Below are positions 1-7,218 of a stretch of 19,538 nt of DNA, piece after piece. The position numbers and the translations under genes were made by a program. How positions within the stretch are numbered: the first letter of the stretch is position 1; every line of letters starts with the position of its first letter. Source of the stretch: an uncultured Anaerococcus sp. (lineage in GTDB: Bacteria; Bacillota; Clostridia; Tissierellales; Peptoniphilaceae). The stretch lies in NCBI GenBank assembly GCA_900550345.1, contig URRX01000008.1, positions 1 through 19,538 on the forward strand, in the 5' to 3' direction. The notes below the pieces were generated by a model. That model did not search any database. It had not been told where the DNA came from and was given only the letters and a program-made list of their open reading frames with translations.

Positions 1-55
1 GACACAAATATAAATTTATGCCTGATGTTTAGTCCAACTTTTTGGGGTCACCTCA
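1..55 (-). mobile_element. Terminus of an IS3-family (IS150-like) insertion sequence, partial
   Basis: Read on the minus strand, the segment begins TGAGGTGACCCCAAAAAGTT and continues GGACTAAAC. The TG start followed by a CCCCAAAAAGTTGGAC block is the kind of terminal inverted repeat I associate with the IS150 group of IS3-family elements. The element would extend leftwards out of the window, so no transposase is visible. I place the outer boundary at base 55 (CA on the plus strand). The call rests on resemblance of the terminus only. It could also be a solo end or a MITE derived from such an element. Confidence 0.55.
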
Positions 56-57
56 TC

Positions 58-71
58 AAGATGGGATTTTT
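58..71 (+). terminator. Orphan half of an intrinsic terminator beside the IS end
   Basis: AAGATGGGATTTTT, three bases outside the IS boundary, looks like the 3' arm and U-tract of a rho-independent terminator. Its partner arm (CCCATCTT) is absent from the window on the left, where the IS begins. On the minus strand the same bases would be the 5' arm of a terminator for the gene ending at 75. A weaker pairing with AAGATG in the last codons of that gene (loop of about 16 bases) is also possible. Interpretation is inferred. Confidence 0.35.
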
Positions 72-74
72 ATT

Positions 75-374
75 TTACATCTTATCTTCAACTGATTTTA
101 TTTTTTGGTCAAGGCTTGCTTTTTTATCTCGTCTGTCGTCTATTTTTATTACTGAATAAACCCTATCAGCTCCATTTTTAAAAACTGATTCTTGACAAGC
201 TCTTATTGCTTCAAAAGCTTTATCTATATCTCCATGAATTACTGTTCCCATTGGATTTAATCTTACTTCCAAATCTTCATATTCTTTTAAAACTTTTTCG
301 CATCCTGCTACATATTTTGAAACTGAGGTTTCTTTTGTTCCTATTGGTACTACTGTTAATTCTATTACTGCCAT
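75..374 (-). CDS. MTH1187/YqgV-family thiamine-binding protein (DUF77)
   Basis: This 99-residue protein matches the small MTH1187/YqgV (UPF0045, DUF77) family in length and layout. It starts with a beta strand MAVIELTVVPIGT, has a following serine-rich turn (ETSVSKYV), a central strand containing NPMGTVIHGD, and a helix with EAIRACQESVFKNGADRVYSV. Family members are ferredoxin-like tetramers that bind thiamine or thiamine-like ligands. The physiological role is unsettled, perhaps thiamine sequestration or supply to a transporter. The start ATG has a consensus AGGAGG 6 bases upstream. Only 9 bases separate it from the aminopeptidase gene before it, so the two are probably co-transcribed. Its downstream region is interrupted by an IS end. 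A thiamine pyrophosphokinase gene lies at the other end of the window, but nothing ties the two together. Confidence 0.85.
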   Translation of the reverse strand: MAVIELTVVPIGTKETSVSKYVAGCEKVLKEYEDLEVRLNPMGTVIHGDIDKAFEAIRACQESVFKNGADRVYSVIKIDDRRDKKASLDQKIKSVEDKM

Positions 375-383
375 AATATCCTC

Positions 384-1670
384 CTAATATTTTTTATTGT
401 AAAAATCTTCAAATATTTTTATAGCTTCTATGTGATCATCTACTCCGCCAAGCTCTCTTATTGAGTGCATGGCAAGAATTGGTGTGCCGACATCTATTGA
501 TTTTATTCCGGATTTTGCAGAAACTATTGGACCAATTGTAGATCCACCGACCTTATCTGATCTGTTGTGAAAAGTTTGAACTTTTGCTCCAACATTTTTT
601 GCGTGTCTTAAAAATCTTGCCCTAGTTTCTACATTTGTTGTATAAGCACCATTAGAAGCTACCTTTATTCCTATACCCAAATTTATTCTTGTATTATTTG
701 TAGAATCGAATAAATTACTATAATTTGGATGAATTGAATGGGAAAGGTCTGCTGAAATTAAATATGAATTTGAAAGGGCAATAAAATAGTCTTCCCTGTC
801 ATAACCCAAATTCATTACAATTCTTTCCATAATTTCATCCAAAAATGGTGAGCTTGCTCCTGTCCTTGTGCCTGATCCAATTTCTTCGTTATCATTTAAT
901 ACGCACATATTAAATTTTTTATTTTCACTATTAATTAAAGCTGTTAGTGATTGGTGGACACTTGCAAGATTATCAAGTCTTCCAATGTGAATAAATTCAT
1001 CGTCACTTCCCATAATAGAGCCTTTTTGCCTATCATAAAGTGCTAAATCAAAATCTATTATTTTTTCTTCATCTACTCCAATTTCTTTTGCCAATAATTT
1101 TTGCAAAAATCCTTCTTTTTTAAAATCATCTTCGATAGTTTTTATAATTGGAGAAAGTTCATCTTGCATATTATATTTGTATCCTGAATTTAAATCCCTA
1201 TTTATATGGATTGCACAATTTACAATTGTCAAAAGATCTTTATCAATTTTAACAAGTTTTGATTTAAATTTATTATTTTCTTCAAAAACAACTTTTCCTG
1301 CCAAAGACAAATCTCTATCAAACCAAGAGGAAACAATCATTCCCCCATATCCTTCAACATTAAATTTCAAAAATCCATTTGAAGTCATTTCAGGCTTTGA
1401 TTTTATTTTGAAAGTTGGAGAATCTGTATGAGATCCAATTATATCAAACCCCTTTCTTGGATCATCTCCCACGCTAAAAGCAATTAGTGCCGTATCATCA
1501 CGACTTACAAAATATTTCCCGCCTTTTTGAAGCTTCCACTTTTCATTTTCTTTTAATTCTTTAAAACCATTTTTTTCTAAAATTTCAATAGAATTTTGGA
1601 CCGCAAAATAATTTATCGGACTTTTGTCAATAAATTCTATTAAATCATTGATAATTTCATTTCTATTCAT
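384..1670 (-). CDS. M18 family aminopeptidase
   Basis: The 428-residue protein is a full-length, cytosolic, dinuclear-metal M18 aminopeptidase that trims N-terminal residues from peptides. The metal-binding and catalytic segments are all visible: GSHTDSP at 79-85 (His81, Asp83), RLDNLAS at 231-237 (Asp233), NDNEEIGSGT at 259-268 (Glu262/Glu263), SADLSHS at 306-312 (Asp308) and AMHSIRE at 400-406 (His402). No signal peptide is present. The start fits the family N-terminus (NEIINDLIEFIDKSPINYFA), but the ribosome site is weak, with AAGGG about 13 bases upstream. The gene is divergent from xpt across 103 bases and leads the short thiamine-binding protein gene. I see no convincing minus-strand promoter in that gap. 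It could be named apeB-like, but I give no symbol because usage varies. Confidence 0.93.
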   Translation of the reverse strand: MNRNEIINDLIEFIDKSPINYFAVQNSIEILEKNGFKELKENEKWKLQKGGKYFVSRDDTALIAFSVGDDPRKGFDIIGSHTDSPTFKIKSKPEMTSNGFLKFNVEGYGGMIVSSWFDRDLSLAGKVVFEENNKFKSKLVKIDKDLLTIVNCAIHINRDLNSGYKYNMQDELSPIIKTIEDDFKKEGFLQKLLAKEIGVDEEKIIDFDLALYDRQKGSIMGSDDEFIHIGRLDNLASVHQSLTALINSENKKFNMCVLNDNEEIGSGTRTGASSPFLDEIMERIVMNLGYDREDYFIALSNSYLISADLSHSIHPNYSNLFDSTNNTRINLGIGIKVASNGAYTTNVETRARFLRHAKNVGAKVQTFHNRSDKVGGSTIGPIVSAKSGIKSIDVGTPILAMHSIRELGGVDDHIEAIKIFEDFYNKKY

Positions 1671-1712
1671 ATAATATATATTACCCTTAAAGGATTTTAA
1701 TAAAAGCGAATT

Positions 1713-1742
1713 TTGACTTTTAGGAGAAATTTGTCTTATAAT
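1713..1742 (+). promoter_or_regulatory. Sigma-A promoter of xpt
   Basis: TTGACT (1713-1718) and TATAAT (1737-1742) are separated by 18 bases. Transcription would start near 1749, giving a leader of about 25 bases. GGAGGT at 1757-1762 is the ribosome site, 11 bases before the ATG. The leader is far too short for a purine riboswitch aptamer. Confidence 0.8.
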
Positions 1743-1773
1743 AATAAAAAGAGCACGGAGGTAAATATTTATA

Positions 1774-2346
1774 ATGAAGAAATTACAAGAAGTAATATTA
1801 ACCCAAGGTACAGTCCTTGGTAAAGATATTTTAAAGGTGGATTCATTTTTAAACCATCAAATAAAACCAAAATTGATTAAGGAGATGGGTGAAGAATTTG
1901 CTGAACATTTTAAAGATAAAAATATAAATAAAATTTTAACAGTAGAGTCATCAGGAATTGCCCCAGCAGTAATAACAGGCCTTGTACTTGATTGTGATGT
2001 AGTTTTTGCAAGAAAACAAAAATCTCTTACAACAGATGATAATACATATTCTTCAACTTGCTATTCTTATACAAAAGAGGAAATGAAAAGACTTATAGTA
2101 AGTAAAGACTTTTTAAATGAAGATGATAATGTCTTATTGATAGATGACTTTTTGGCAAATGGCCAAGCTGCAAAGGCTATGGTTGCAATTTGTAAGCAAG
2201 CAGGAGCAAAGGTTGCAGGAGTTGGTATAGTTATAGAAAAATCATACCAAGACGGAAGAAAGCTTCTAGATGACATGGGCATAGATGTTTACTCTCTAGC
2301 AAGAATTTCCCACATGGATGGAAAAGATATAGAATTTATTGATTAA
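1774..2346 (+). CDS. xpt: Xanthine phosphoribosyltransferase
   Basis: The 190-residue protein has the length and motifs of bacterial Xpt. It converts xanthine and PRPP to XMP in purine salvage in the cytosol. The type I PRTase PRPP loop is VLLIDDFLANGQA at 120-132, with the paired acidic residues followed by the small-residue phosphate loop. VESSGIAPA (57-65) and FARKQ (78-82) are typical of the Xpt subgroup and distinguish it from adenine PRTase. The gene is a single transcription unit with its own promoter and an intrinsic terminator right after the stop codon. It stands alone on the plus strand between minus-strand genes, with no pbuX xanthine permease downstream, unlike the Bacillus subtilis xpt-pbuX operon. 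Confidence 0.92.
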   Translation: MKKLQEVILTQGTVLGKDILKVDSFLNHQIKPKLIKEMGEEFAEHFKDKNINKILTVESSGIAPAVITGLVLDCDVVFARKQKSLTTDDNTYSSTCYSYTKEEMKRLIVSKDFLNEDDNVLLIDDFLANGQAAKAMVAICKQAGAKVAGVGIVIEKSYQDGRKLLDDMGIDVYSLARISHMDGKDIEFID

Positions 2347-2349
2347 TAT

Positions 2350-2377
2350 AAGATGGCTTTTGCCATCTTTTATTTTT
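2350..2377 (+). terminator. Intrinsic terminator of xpt
   Basis: AAGATGGC and GCCATCTT (2350-2357 and 2362-2369) form an 8-bp stem with a TTTT loop, followed by a T-rich tract. It begins 4 bases after the xpt stop codon. Confidence 0.85.
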
Positions 2378-2382
2378 TTACA

Positions 2383-2418
2383 AAAAAAGATTTCACCTTA
2401 TTTTAGTGAAATCTTTTT
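2383..2418 (-). terminator. Terminator of the tig-clpP-clpX-lon-engB unit, bidirectional
   Basis: AAAAAGATTTCAC pairs with GTGAAATCTTTTT around a 9-base loop (2397-2405). A run of T follows on either strand. On the minus strand it lies 3 bases after the engB stop codon. On the plus strand it backs up the xpt terminator. Confidence 0.85.
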
Positions 2419-2421
2419 ATT

Positions 2422-3009
2422 TTATGAATTTATAATTACATCTACTTGTTCAAGTAGAACATTTTTATTGTGGCCTGTATTTGATGAATAAGCAAATATC
2501 AAGCCTTCATCGTCAATATTTAATGTGTTCATTATTTCTTTTATGTGTTTTTTTAAGTGTGTTTTAGGTATTTTGTCGTATTTGGTTGCTATTACAAATC
2601 CTGTAAAGCCAGAATCTATTATCCAATCATACATTTCTTTATCTTGTTTGGTTGGGGCATGTCTTATATCAACTAAGAGAAAAACTTCCTTTAAATTTTC
2701 CCTATTATATAAATATTCGTGGATCAAATTATTCCATTTTTCCTTTTCTTTTTTTGAAACTTTAGCATAACCGTAACCTGGTAGGTCTACTAGTCTAAAT
2801 CTATCATTTATCTTATAAAAATTTATGGTTTTTGTTTTTCCAGGCTTTGATGAAGTTTTAGCTAGATTTTTTTTACCCAAAAAGGAATTTATGAAGGAAG
2901 ATTTTCCTACATTAGACCTTCCTGCAAAGGCAATTTCTTCAAAATTATCATTTGGAAATTGAGACTTAAAACCTGCAACTTGATCTAAATTTATTTTATT
3001 TATTTTCAT
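2422..3009 (-). CDS. engB: Ribosome biogenesis GTPase YsxC/EngB
   Basis: This 195-residue TRAFAC GTPase acts in late assembly of the large ribosomal subunit. All G motifs are visible: G1 GRSNVGKS (30-37), G2 within KPGKTKTINFY (55-65), G3 DLPGYGYA (75-82), G4 TKYD (142-145) and G5 SSNTG (175-179). GRSNVGKSS followed by PGKT and DLPGYGYA is diagnostic of the YihA/YsxC branch rather than Era or Der. Its ATG overlaps the lon stop codon by four bases (ATGA), implying translational coupling. The lon-ysxC pairing is also found in Bacillus subtilis. It is the last gene of its operon and is followed directly by the terminator. Confidence 0.95.
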   Translation of the reverse strand: MKINKINLDQVAGFKSQFPNDNFEEIAFAGRSNVGKSSFINSFLGKKNLAKTSSKPGKTKTINFYKINDRFRLVDLPGYGYAKVSKKEKEKWNNLIHEYLYNRENLKEVFLLVDIRHAPTKQDKEMYDWIIDSGFTGFVIATKYDKIPKTHLKKHIKEIMNTLNIDDEGLIFAYSSNTGHNKNVLLEQVDVIINS

Positions 3010-5336
3010 ATTAAAGCTTCCTTTAAAACTTCTCCAACATAAGAAACTTTTATAAAGTTAATTTTATCTCTTATTTCTTTGTCGACATCTTTAATATCTC
3101 TTTCATTTTCTTTTGGAATAATTACATTTTTTATATCATAAGCGTAAGCTGCAAGGGCTTTTTCTTTAAGCCCACCAATTGGCAAAACTTCTCCAGTAAT
3201 TGTAACTTCTCCAGTCATTGCAAGATCTGATCTTATTTTTTTTCCTGTAAGAGCAGATGCAATTGCAGTTGTCATGGTAATTCCTGCTGAAGGACCATCT
3301 TTTGGAGTTGCTCCTTCCGGAACGTGAACATGAATATCTTTATTTTTATAAAAATCAGGATCAATTTCTAATTCTTTTGCATGTTTTCTTAAATATGAAA
3401 TTGCAGCTTGGGCTGATTCTTTCATTACATCTCCAAGACTTCCTGTAAATAAATTTGCCCCTTTTCCTTCCATGGCATTTACTTCTATATTTAAAATTGT
3501 TCCGCCAACTTGAGTCCAAGCAAGTCCATTTGCAATTCCAACCTTATCTTCTTTGAGCCTTTGATCATCAAAAAATCTTTCTTTTCCAAGATATTTTTCA
3601 TAATTTCTCATAGAAACATTGACCTTATCTTTTCCTTCAAGAATCTCTTTTACAGCTCGTCTTGCAATTTTTGCAATATTTCTTTCAAGAGACCTAACTC
3701 CCGCTTCTCTTGTATAAGATTTAATAATTTTTTCAATTACTGGATCTGAAATTTTTAGATCATCTTCTTCAAGTCCATTATTTTCCATTTCTTTTCTTAT
3801 CAAATATCTTTTGGCAATTTCTTCCTTTTCCCTTTGAGTGTAGCCAGAAATTTGTATAATTTCAAGCCTATCAAAAAGTGCTGGAGGAATATTTGAAATA
3901 TCATTTGCAGTTGTTATAAAAAATACTTCTGATAAATCAAATCCTATATCAAGATAACGATCAATAAATTTATCATTTTGCTCAGGATCTAGGACTTCTA
4001 GTAGGGCTGATGAAGGATCTCCCCTAAAATCTGAACCTAATTTATCAATTTCATCTAGCAAAAATACAGGATTTTTTACCTTTATCCTTGATAAATTTGA
4101 CATAATCCTTCCAGCCATAGCCCCAACATATGTTCTTCTATGTCCTCTAATTTCTGATTCGTCTGTTACTCCACCAAGACGCATTGAAATAAATTTACGA
4201 TTTAAGGCACGAGCTATTGATTTAGCAATAGAAGTTTTTCCAACTCCCGGAGGGCCCGCAAGACAAATTACTGCTGCTTGATTATCACCTTTTTTCTTTC
4301 TAACAGCAATTGATTCTAAAATTCTTTCTTTAACTTCCATAAGACCATAATGGTCTTCATTCAAAACTTTTTTTGCATGGATAATATCAAGATTATCCTT
4401 TGATTTTTTGGACCAAGGAAGTCCCAAAACAAAATCAAGATAGGAAGTTATAACCCCATAGTCAGGACTCATTTCTGGAATCATTTCAAGTCTATCTACA
4501 CTTTTTAGTAAACTTTCCTTATCTTCCTTGTTTATTTTTAATTTTTTAATTTTTTTTCTAAAAGAATCAGCTTCATTTAAATCTTTTCCTGTAAGATCAT
4601 TTAATTCATCTTTTACGGCATTTAATTTTTCTCTTAGATAGTACTCTTTTTGTCCCTTATTAATATTTTCTTGAACCTTAGCGTCAATTTTTTTTGATAA
4701 ATCCTTTAATTCAATTTCTTTTTGAATTAATTTATGAAGATTTATCAATTTTTCTTCTATATTAAATTCTTTTAAAATAGAATAATTTTCTTTAGGGCTT
4801 AGTGGTAAATAATAAGTTATTAGATTTGCTAATTTGTCAATATTGTCAATTTCGACTAAAGAAAAGGCAATTTCTGGTGGAATTGTATTATCTATAGAAA
4901 CATATGACCTGAAATCTTCTATTAACATTTTCTTTAAGGCATCAATATTTTCATTACTTTCAAAACCTTCCTCATCGAAAATAAATTCTTTTACTTCTGC
5001 CTTAAAAAATCCATCTTCAATTTTTACATCCAAAACTTCCCCAACACATTTTGCCTCAATCAATACTCTTAATTCTCCGTTTTGTAGATTAAAAGTTTGT
5101 TTTATTTTGGCAACTGTTCCGTAGTCATATATATCTTCTTTTTTAGGATTATCTTCCAAAATATCTTTTTGATTTACCAAAAAAATTTCAGATTCATTTA
5201 ATAAAGCATCTTCCACAGCTTTTTTAGAAACTGATCTTTGGCAATCAAAATGAACTACAGTATCAGGAAAAGCCCAAAGTCCTCTAACTGGAACCATTGG
5301 ATATTCTTTTTTATCTGTTTTATAGATAAAGTTCAT
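3006..5336 (-). CDS. lon: ATP-dependent protease Lon (LonA)
   Basis: The 776-residue protein is a full-length LonA, a cytosolic AAA+ hexameric protease that degrades misfolded and regulatory proteins. The order is: N-terminal LON substrate-binding domain (about 10-205), coiled helical linker (about 205-310), AAA+ module with Walker A GPPGVGKT (361-368) and Walker B VFLLDEID (424-431), and a C-terminal serine protease domain. The protease domain has KDGPSAG (catalytic Ser683) and GGLKEKALAA (catalytic Lys726), 43 residues apart as in Escherichia coli Lon. It starts with MNFIYKTDKKEYPMVPVRG, and AAGGAG lies just upstream. A hairpin sits between it and clpX. The 45-base gap shows no promoter, so expression probably depends on read-through from upstream or on an element inside clpX. 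Confidence 0.97.
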   Translation of the reverse strand: MNFIYKTDKKEYPMVPVRGLWAFPDTVVHFDCQRSVSKKAVEDALLNESEIFLVNQKDILEDNPKKEDIYDYGTVAKIKQTFNLQNGELRVLIEAKCVGEVLDVKIEDGFFKAEVKEFIFDEEGFESNENIDALKKMLIEDFRSYVSIDNTIPPEIAFSLVEIDNIDKLANLITYYLPLSPKENYSILKEFNIEEKLINLHKLIQKEIELKDLSKKIDAKVQENINKGQKEYYLREKLNAVKDELNDLTGKDLNEADSFRKKIKKLKINKEDKESLLKSVDRLEMIPEMSPDYGVITSYLDFVLGLPWSKKSKDNLDIIHAKKVLNEDHYGLMEVKERILESIAVRKKKGDNQAAVICLAGPPGVGKTSIAKSIARALNRKFISMRLGGVTDESEIRGHRRTYVGAMAGRIMSNLSRIKVKNPVFLLDEIDKLGSDFRGDPSSALLEVLDPEQNDKFIDRYLDIGFDLSEVFFITTANDISNIPPALFDRLEIIQISGYTQREKEEIAKRYLIRKEMENNGLEEDDLKISDPVIEKIIKSYTREAGVRSLERNIAKIARRAVKEILEGKDKVNVSMRNYEKYLGKERFFDDQRLKEDKVGIANGLAWTQVGGTILNIEVNAMEGKGANLFTGSLGDVMKESAQAAISYLRKHAKELEIDPDFYKNKDIHVHVPEGATPKDGPSAGITMTTAIASALTGKKIRSDLAMTGEVTITGEVLPIGGLKEKALAAYAYDIKNVIIPKENERDIKDVDKEIRDKINFIKVSYVGEVLKEALI

Positions 5337-5351
5337 TTTTTCTCCTTGTGT

Positions 5352-5380
5352 TATAAAAAGGGAGCCCTAAGTCTCCCTTT
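5352..5380 (-). terminator. Hairpin with short U-tract between clpX and lon (possible attenuator)
   Basis: AAAGGGAG (5357-5364) and CTCCCTTT (5373-5380) form an 8-bp stem with an 8-base loop, followed on the minus strand by TTTTTATAA. It starts 2 bases after the clpX stop codon and ends about 16 bases before the lon start. It resembles an intrinsic terminator with a modest U-tract. Since lon has no visible promoter after it, partial termination is more likely than complete termination. Confidence 0.6.
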
Positions 5381-5381
5381 C

Positions 5382-6590
5382 TTATTTGTATATTAATTTT
5401 TTCTTATCTTTTATAGAGCCTTTTGATACAATAACTTCTTTGATATGATCTTTTGATGGAATTTCATACATTACATCTAAAAGTAAATCTTCAAGGATTG
5501 TTCTAAGACCTCTAGCTCCTGTTTCTTGCTTGAAAGCTTTTTGAGCAATTTCTCTTACAGCTTCATCCTCAAAAGTTAATTTTACTCCATCAAGTTCAAA
5601 TAATTTTTGATATTGTTTTAATAAAGAATTTTTTGGCTCTTGTAAAATTTTTACAAGACTATCTACATCCAAATCTTCAAGTGAAACAACTATTGGAACT
5701 CTACCAATAAACTCTGGAATTAATCCAAATTTTAAAAGATCTTCTGTTGATACATCTTTTAAAGAAATTTCTTTATTTTCCATATCATCTGATCCAAAAC
5801 CAATTGATTTTTTGTTGGTTCTTTGTTTGATTATGTCTTTTATTCCATCAAAAGCTCCACCAACTATAAATAAAATATTTGTAGTGTCAACTTGTATATA
5901 TTCTTGGCTTGGGTGTTTTCTTCCACCTTGTGGAGGAACATTTGCAACTGTTCCTTCAATAAGTTTTAAAAGTGCTTGTTGTACTCCTTCTCCACTTACA
6001 TCACGAGTTATAGAAGGATTTTCACTTTTTCTAGTTATTTTATCAATTTCATCTATATAAATTATTCCTGTTTGGGCAAGTTCTATATCATAATCTGCAG
6101 CTTGTACCAATTTCAAAATGATATTTTCAACATCTTCTCCAACATAGCCTGCCTCAGTCAAACTTGTTGCATCTGCAATCGCAAATGGTACATTTAATTT
6201 TTTGGCTAAAGTTTGGGCTAGAAGAGTTTTTCCAGATCCAGTTGGTCCAAGCATCAAAATATTTGATTTTTGAAGCTCAACTTCATCATCGTTATCATAA
6301 TTTGAATTTATTCTTTTGTAATGGTTATAAACTGATACTGATAGAGTTTTTTTTGCCATTTCTTGTTGGATAACATATCTATCAAGATACTCTTTTATTT
6401 CACTAGGTGTGGCAAGATCTATATCAACATTTTTATTTTCAGTTAAATTTTCCCTATCAATAATAGACGCACATAAATCTATACATTCATTACAAATAAA
6501 TGCATCAGGTCCTGCTATAAGTCTATCAACTTCGTTAGCACTTTTCCCACAAAAGGAACATCTATTTTCTTCAAATTCCATTTTACTCAT
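5382..6590 (-). CDS. clpX: ATP-dependent Clp protease ATP-binding subunit ClpX
   Basis: ClpX is the AAA+ unfoldase that feeds tagged substrates to ClpP. Numbering is from the ATG at 6590 (402 residues). The N-terminal zinc-binding domain has Cys11, Cys14, Cys33 and Cys36 (CSFC...CNEC). Walker A is GPTGSGKT (115-122), the GYVG pore loop is 148-151, Walker B is IIYIDEID (176-183), and GGRKHP is 223-228. The IGFG loop (263-266) is the docking tripeptide that binds ClpP. An in-frame TTG at 6602 would add MSKN and overlap clpP by 8 bases. I prefer the ATG, 4 bases after the clpP stop, but neither start has a good ribosome site. Upstream clpP is adjacent, so unfoldase and peptidase are co-expressed. 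Confidence 0.95.
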   Translation of the reverse strand: MSKMEFEENRCSFCGKSANEVDRLIAGPDAFICNECIDLCASIIDRENLTENKNVDIDLATPSEIKEYLDRYVIQQEMAKKTLSVSVYNHYKRINSNYDNDDEVELQKSNILMLGPTGSGKTLLAQTLAKKLNVPFAIADATSLTEAGYVGEDVENIILKLVQAADYDIELAQTGIIYIDEIDKITRKSENPSITRDVSGEGVQQALLKLIEGTVANVPPQGGRKHPSQEYIQVDTTNILFIVGGAFDGIKDIIKQRTNKKSIGFGSDDMENKEISLKDVSTEDLLKFGLIPEFIGRVPIVVSLEDLDVDSLVKILQEPKNSLLKQYQKLFELDGVKLTFEDEAVREIAQKAFKQETGARGLRTILEDLLLDVMYEIPSKDHIKEVIVSKGSIKDKKKLIYK

Positions 6591-6594
6591 ATTT

Positions 6595-7182
6595 TTACTC
6601 AATTACCTTATCTATTAAGCCATATTCTTTTGCTTCATAAGCATCCATTGAAAAATCTCTATCTGTATCTTTTTGGATTTTTTCAATAGATTGTCCTGTA
6701 TTATCTGACAAAATTTTATTTAATCTTTTTTTAATTTTTAAAATTTGTTCAGCTTGAATTTGAATATCGCTAGCTTGTCCTTGAGCTCCACCTGATGGTT
6801 GGTGAATTAGGATGTTTGAATTAGGAAGAGAAAATCTCTTTCCCTTTGCCCCAGATGAAAGCAAAACTGCCCCCATTGATGCAGCCTGTCCTATACAAAT
6901 TGTAGATACATCTGGTTTTATATAATTCATTGTGTCATAAATTGCAAGTCCAGCTGTAACTACTCCACCTGGTGAATTTATATAAAATTGGATATCCTTA
7001 TTAGGATCTTGGCTTTCCAAAAATAAAAGTTGAGCAATAATAATATCACTTACTCCATCTTCTACAGGACCTGTTAGAAATATAATCCTGTCTTTTAATA
7101 ATCTTGAGTAAATGTCGTAAGCACGTTCGCCTTTATTTGTTTGTTCTATAACTGTAGGAACTAAAAAGTTTTTTGCGTTCAT
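6595..7182 (-). CDS. clpP: ATP-dependent Clp protease proteolytic subunit ClpP
   Basis: The 195-residue protein is a standard ClpP serine peptidase that forms the tetradecameric chamber for ClpX or ClpC. The catalytic triad is visible at Ser102 in GQAASMGAVLL, His127 in NILIHQPSGG and Asp176 in DTDRDFSMDA. The spacing is the same as in the Escherichia coli enzyme (97/122/171). The short N-terminal segment (MNAKNFLVPTVIEQT) corresponds to the propeptide and axial-loop region. AAGGAG lies just before the ATG. It sits between tig and clpX, 36 bases after the tig stop codon, as in the tig-clpP-clpX order of many bacteria, whereas Bacillus subtilis keeps clpP elsewhere. I see no CtsR-like heptad repeat or CIRCE element upstream. 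Confidence 0.97.
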   Translation of the reverse strand: MNAKNFLVPTVIEQTNKGERAYDIYSRLLKDRIIFLTGPVEDGVSDIIIAQLLFLESQDPNKDIQFYINSPGGVVTAGLAIYDTMNYIKPDVSTICIGQAASMGAVLLSSGAKGKRFSLPNSNILIHQPSGGAQGQASDIQIQAEQILKIKKRLNKILSDNTGQSIEKIQKDTDRDFSMDAYEAKEYGLIDKVIE

Positions 7183-7218
7183 AAAATCTCCTTATCTTTT
7201 TGGAGTTTATGATTATTA

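Noticed and set aside
1671..1712. Promoter for the M18 aminopeptidase
   Set aside because: Several A/T-rich -10-like strings occur, but none has a credible -35 at a normal distance, so no call was made.
7183..7218. Hairpin masking the clpP ribosome site
   Set aside because: CTCC could pair with GGAG across a 10-base loop, but the stem is only 4 bp, too weak to claim.
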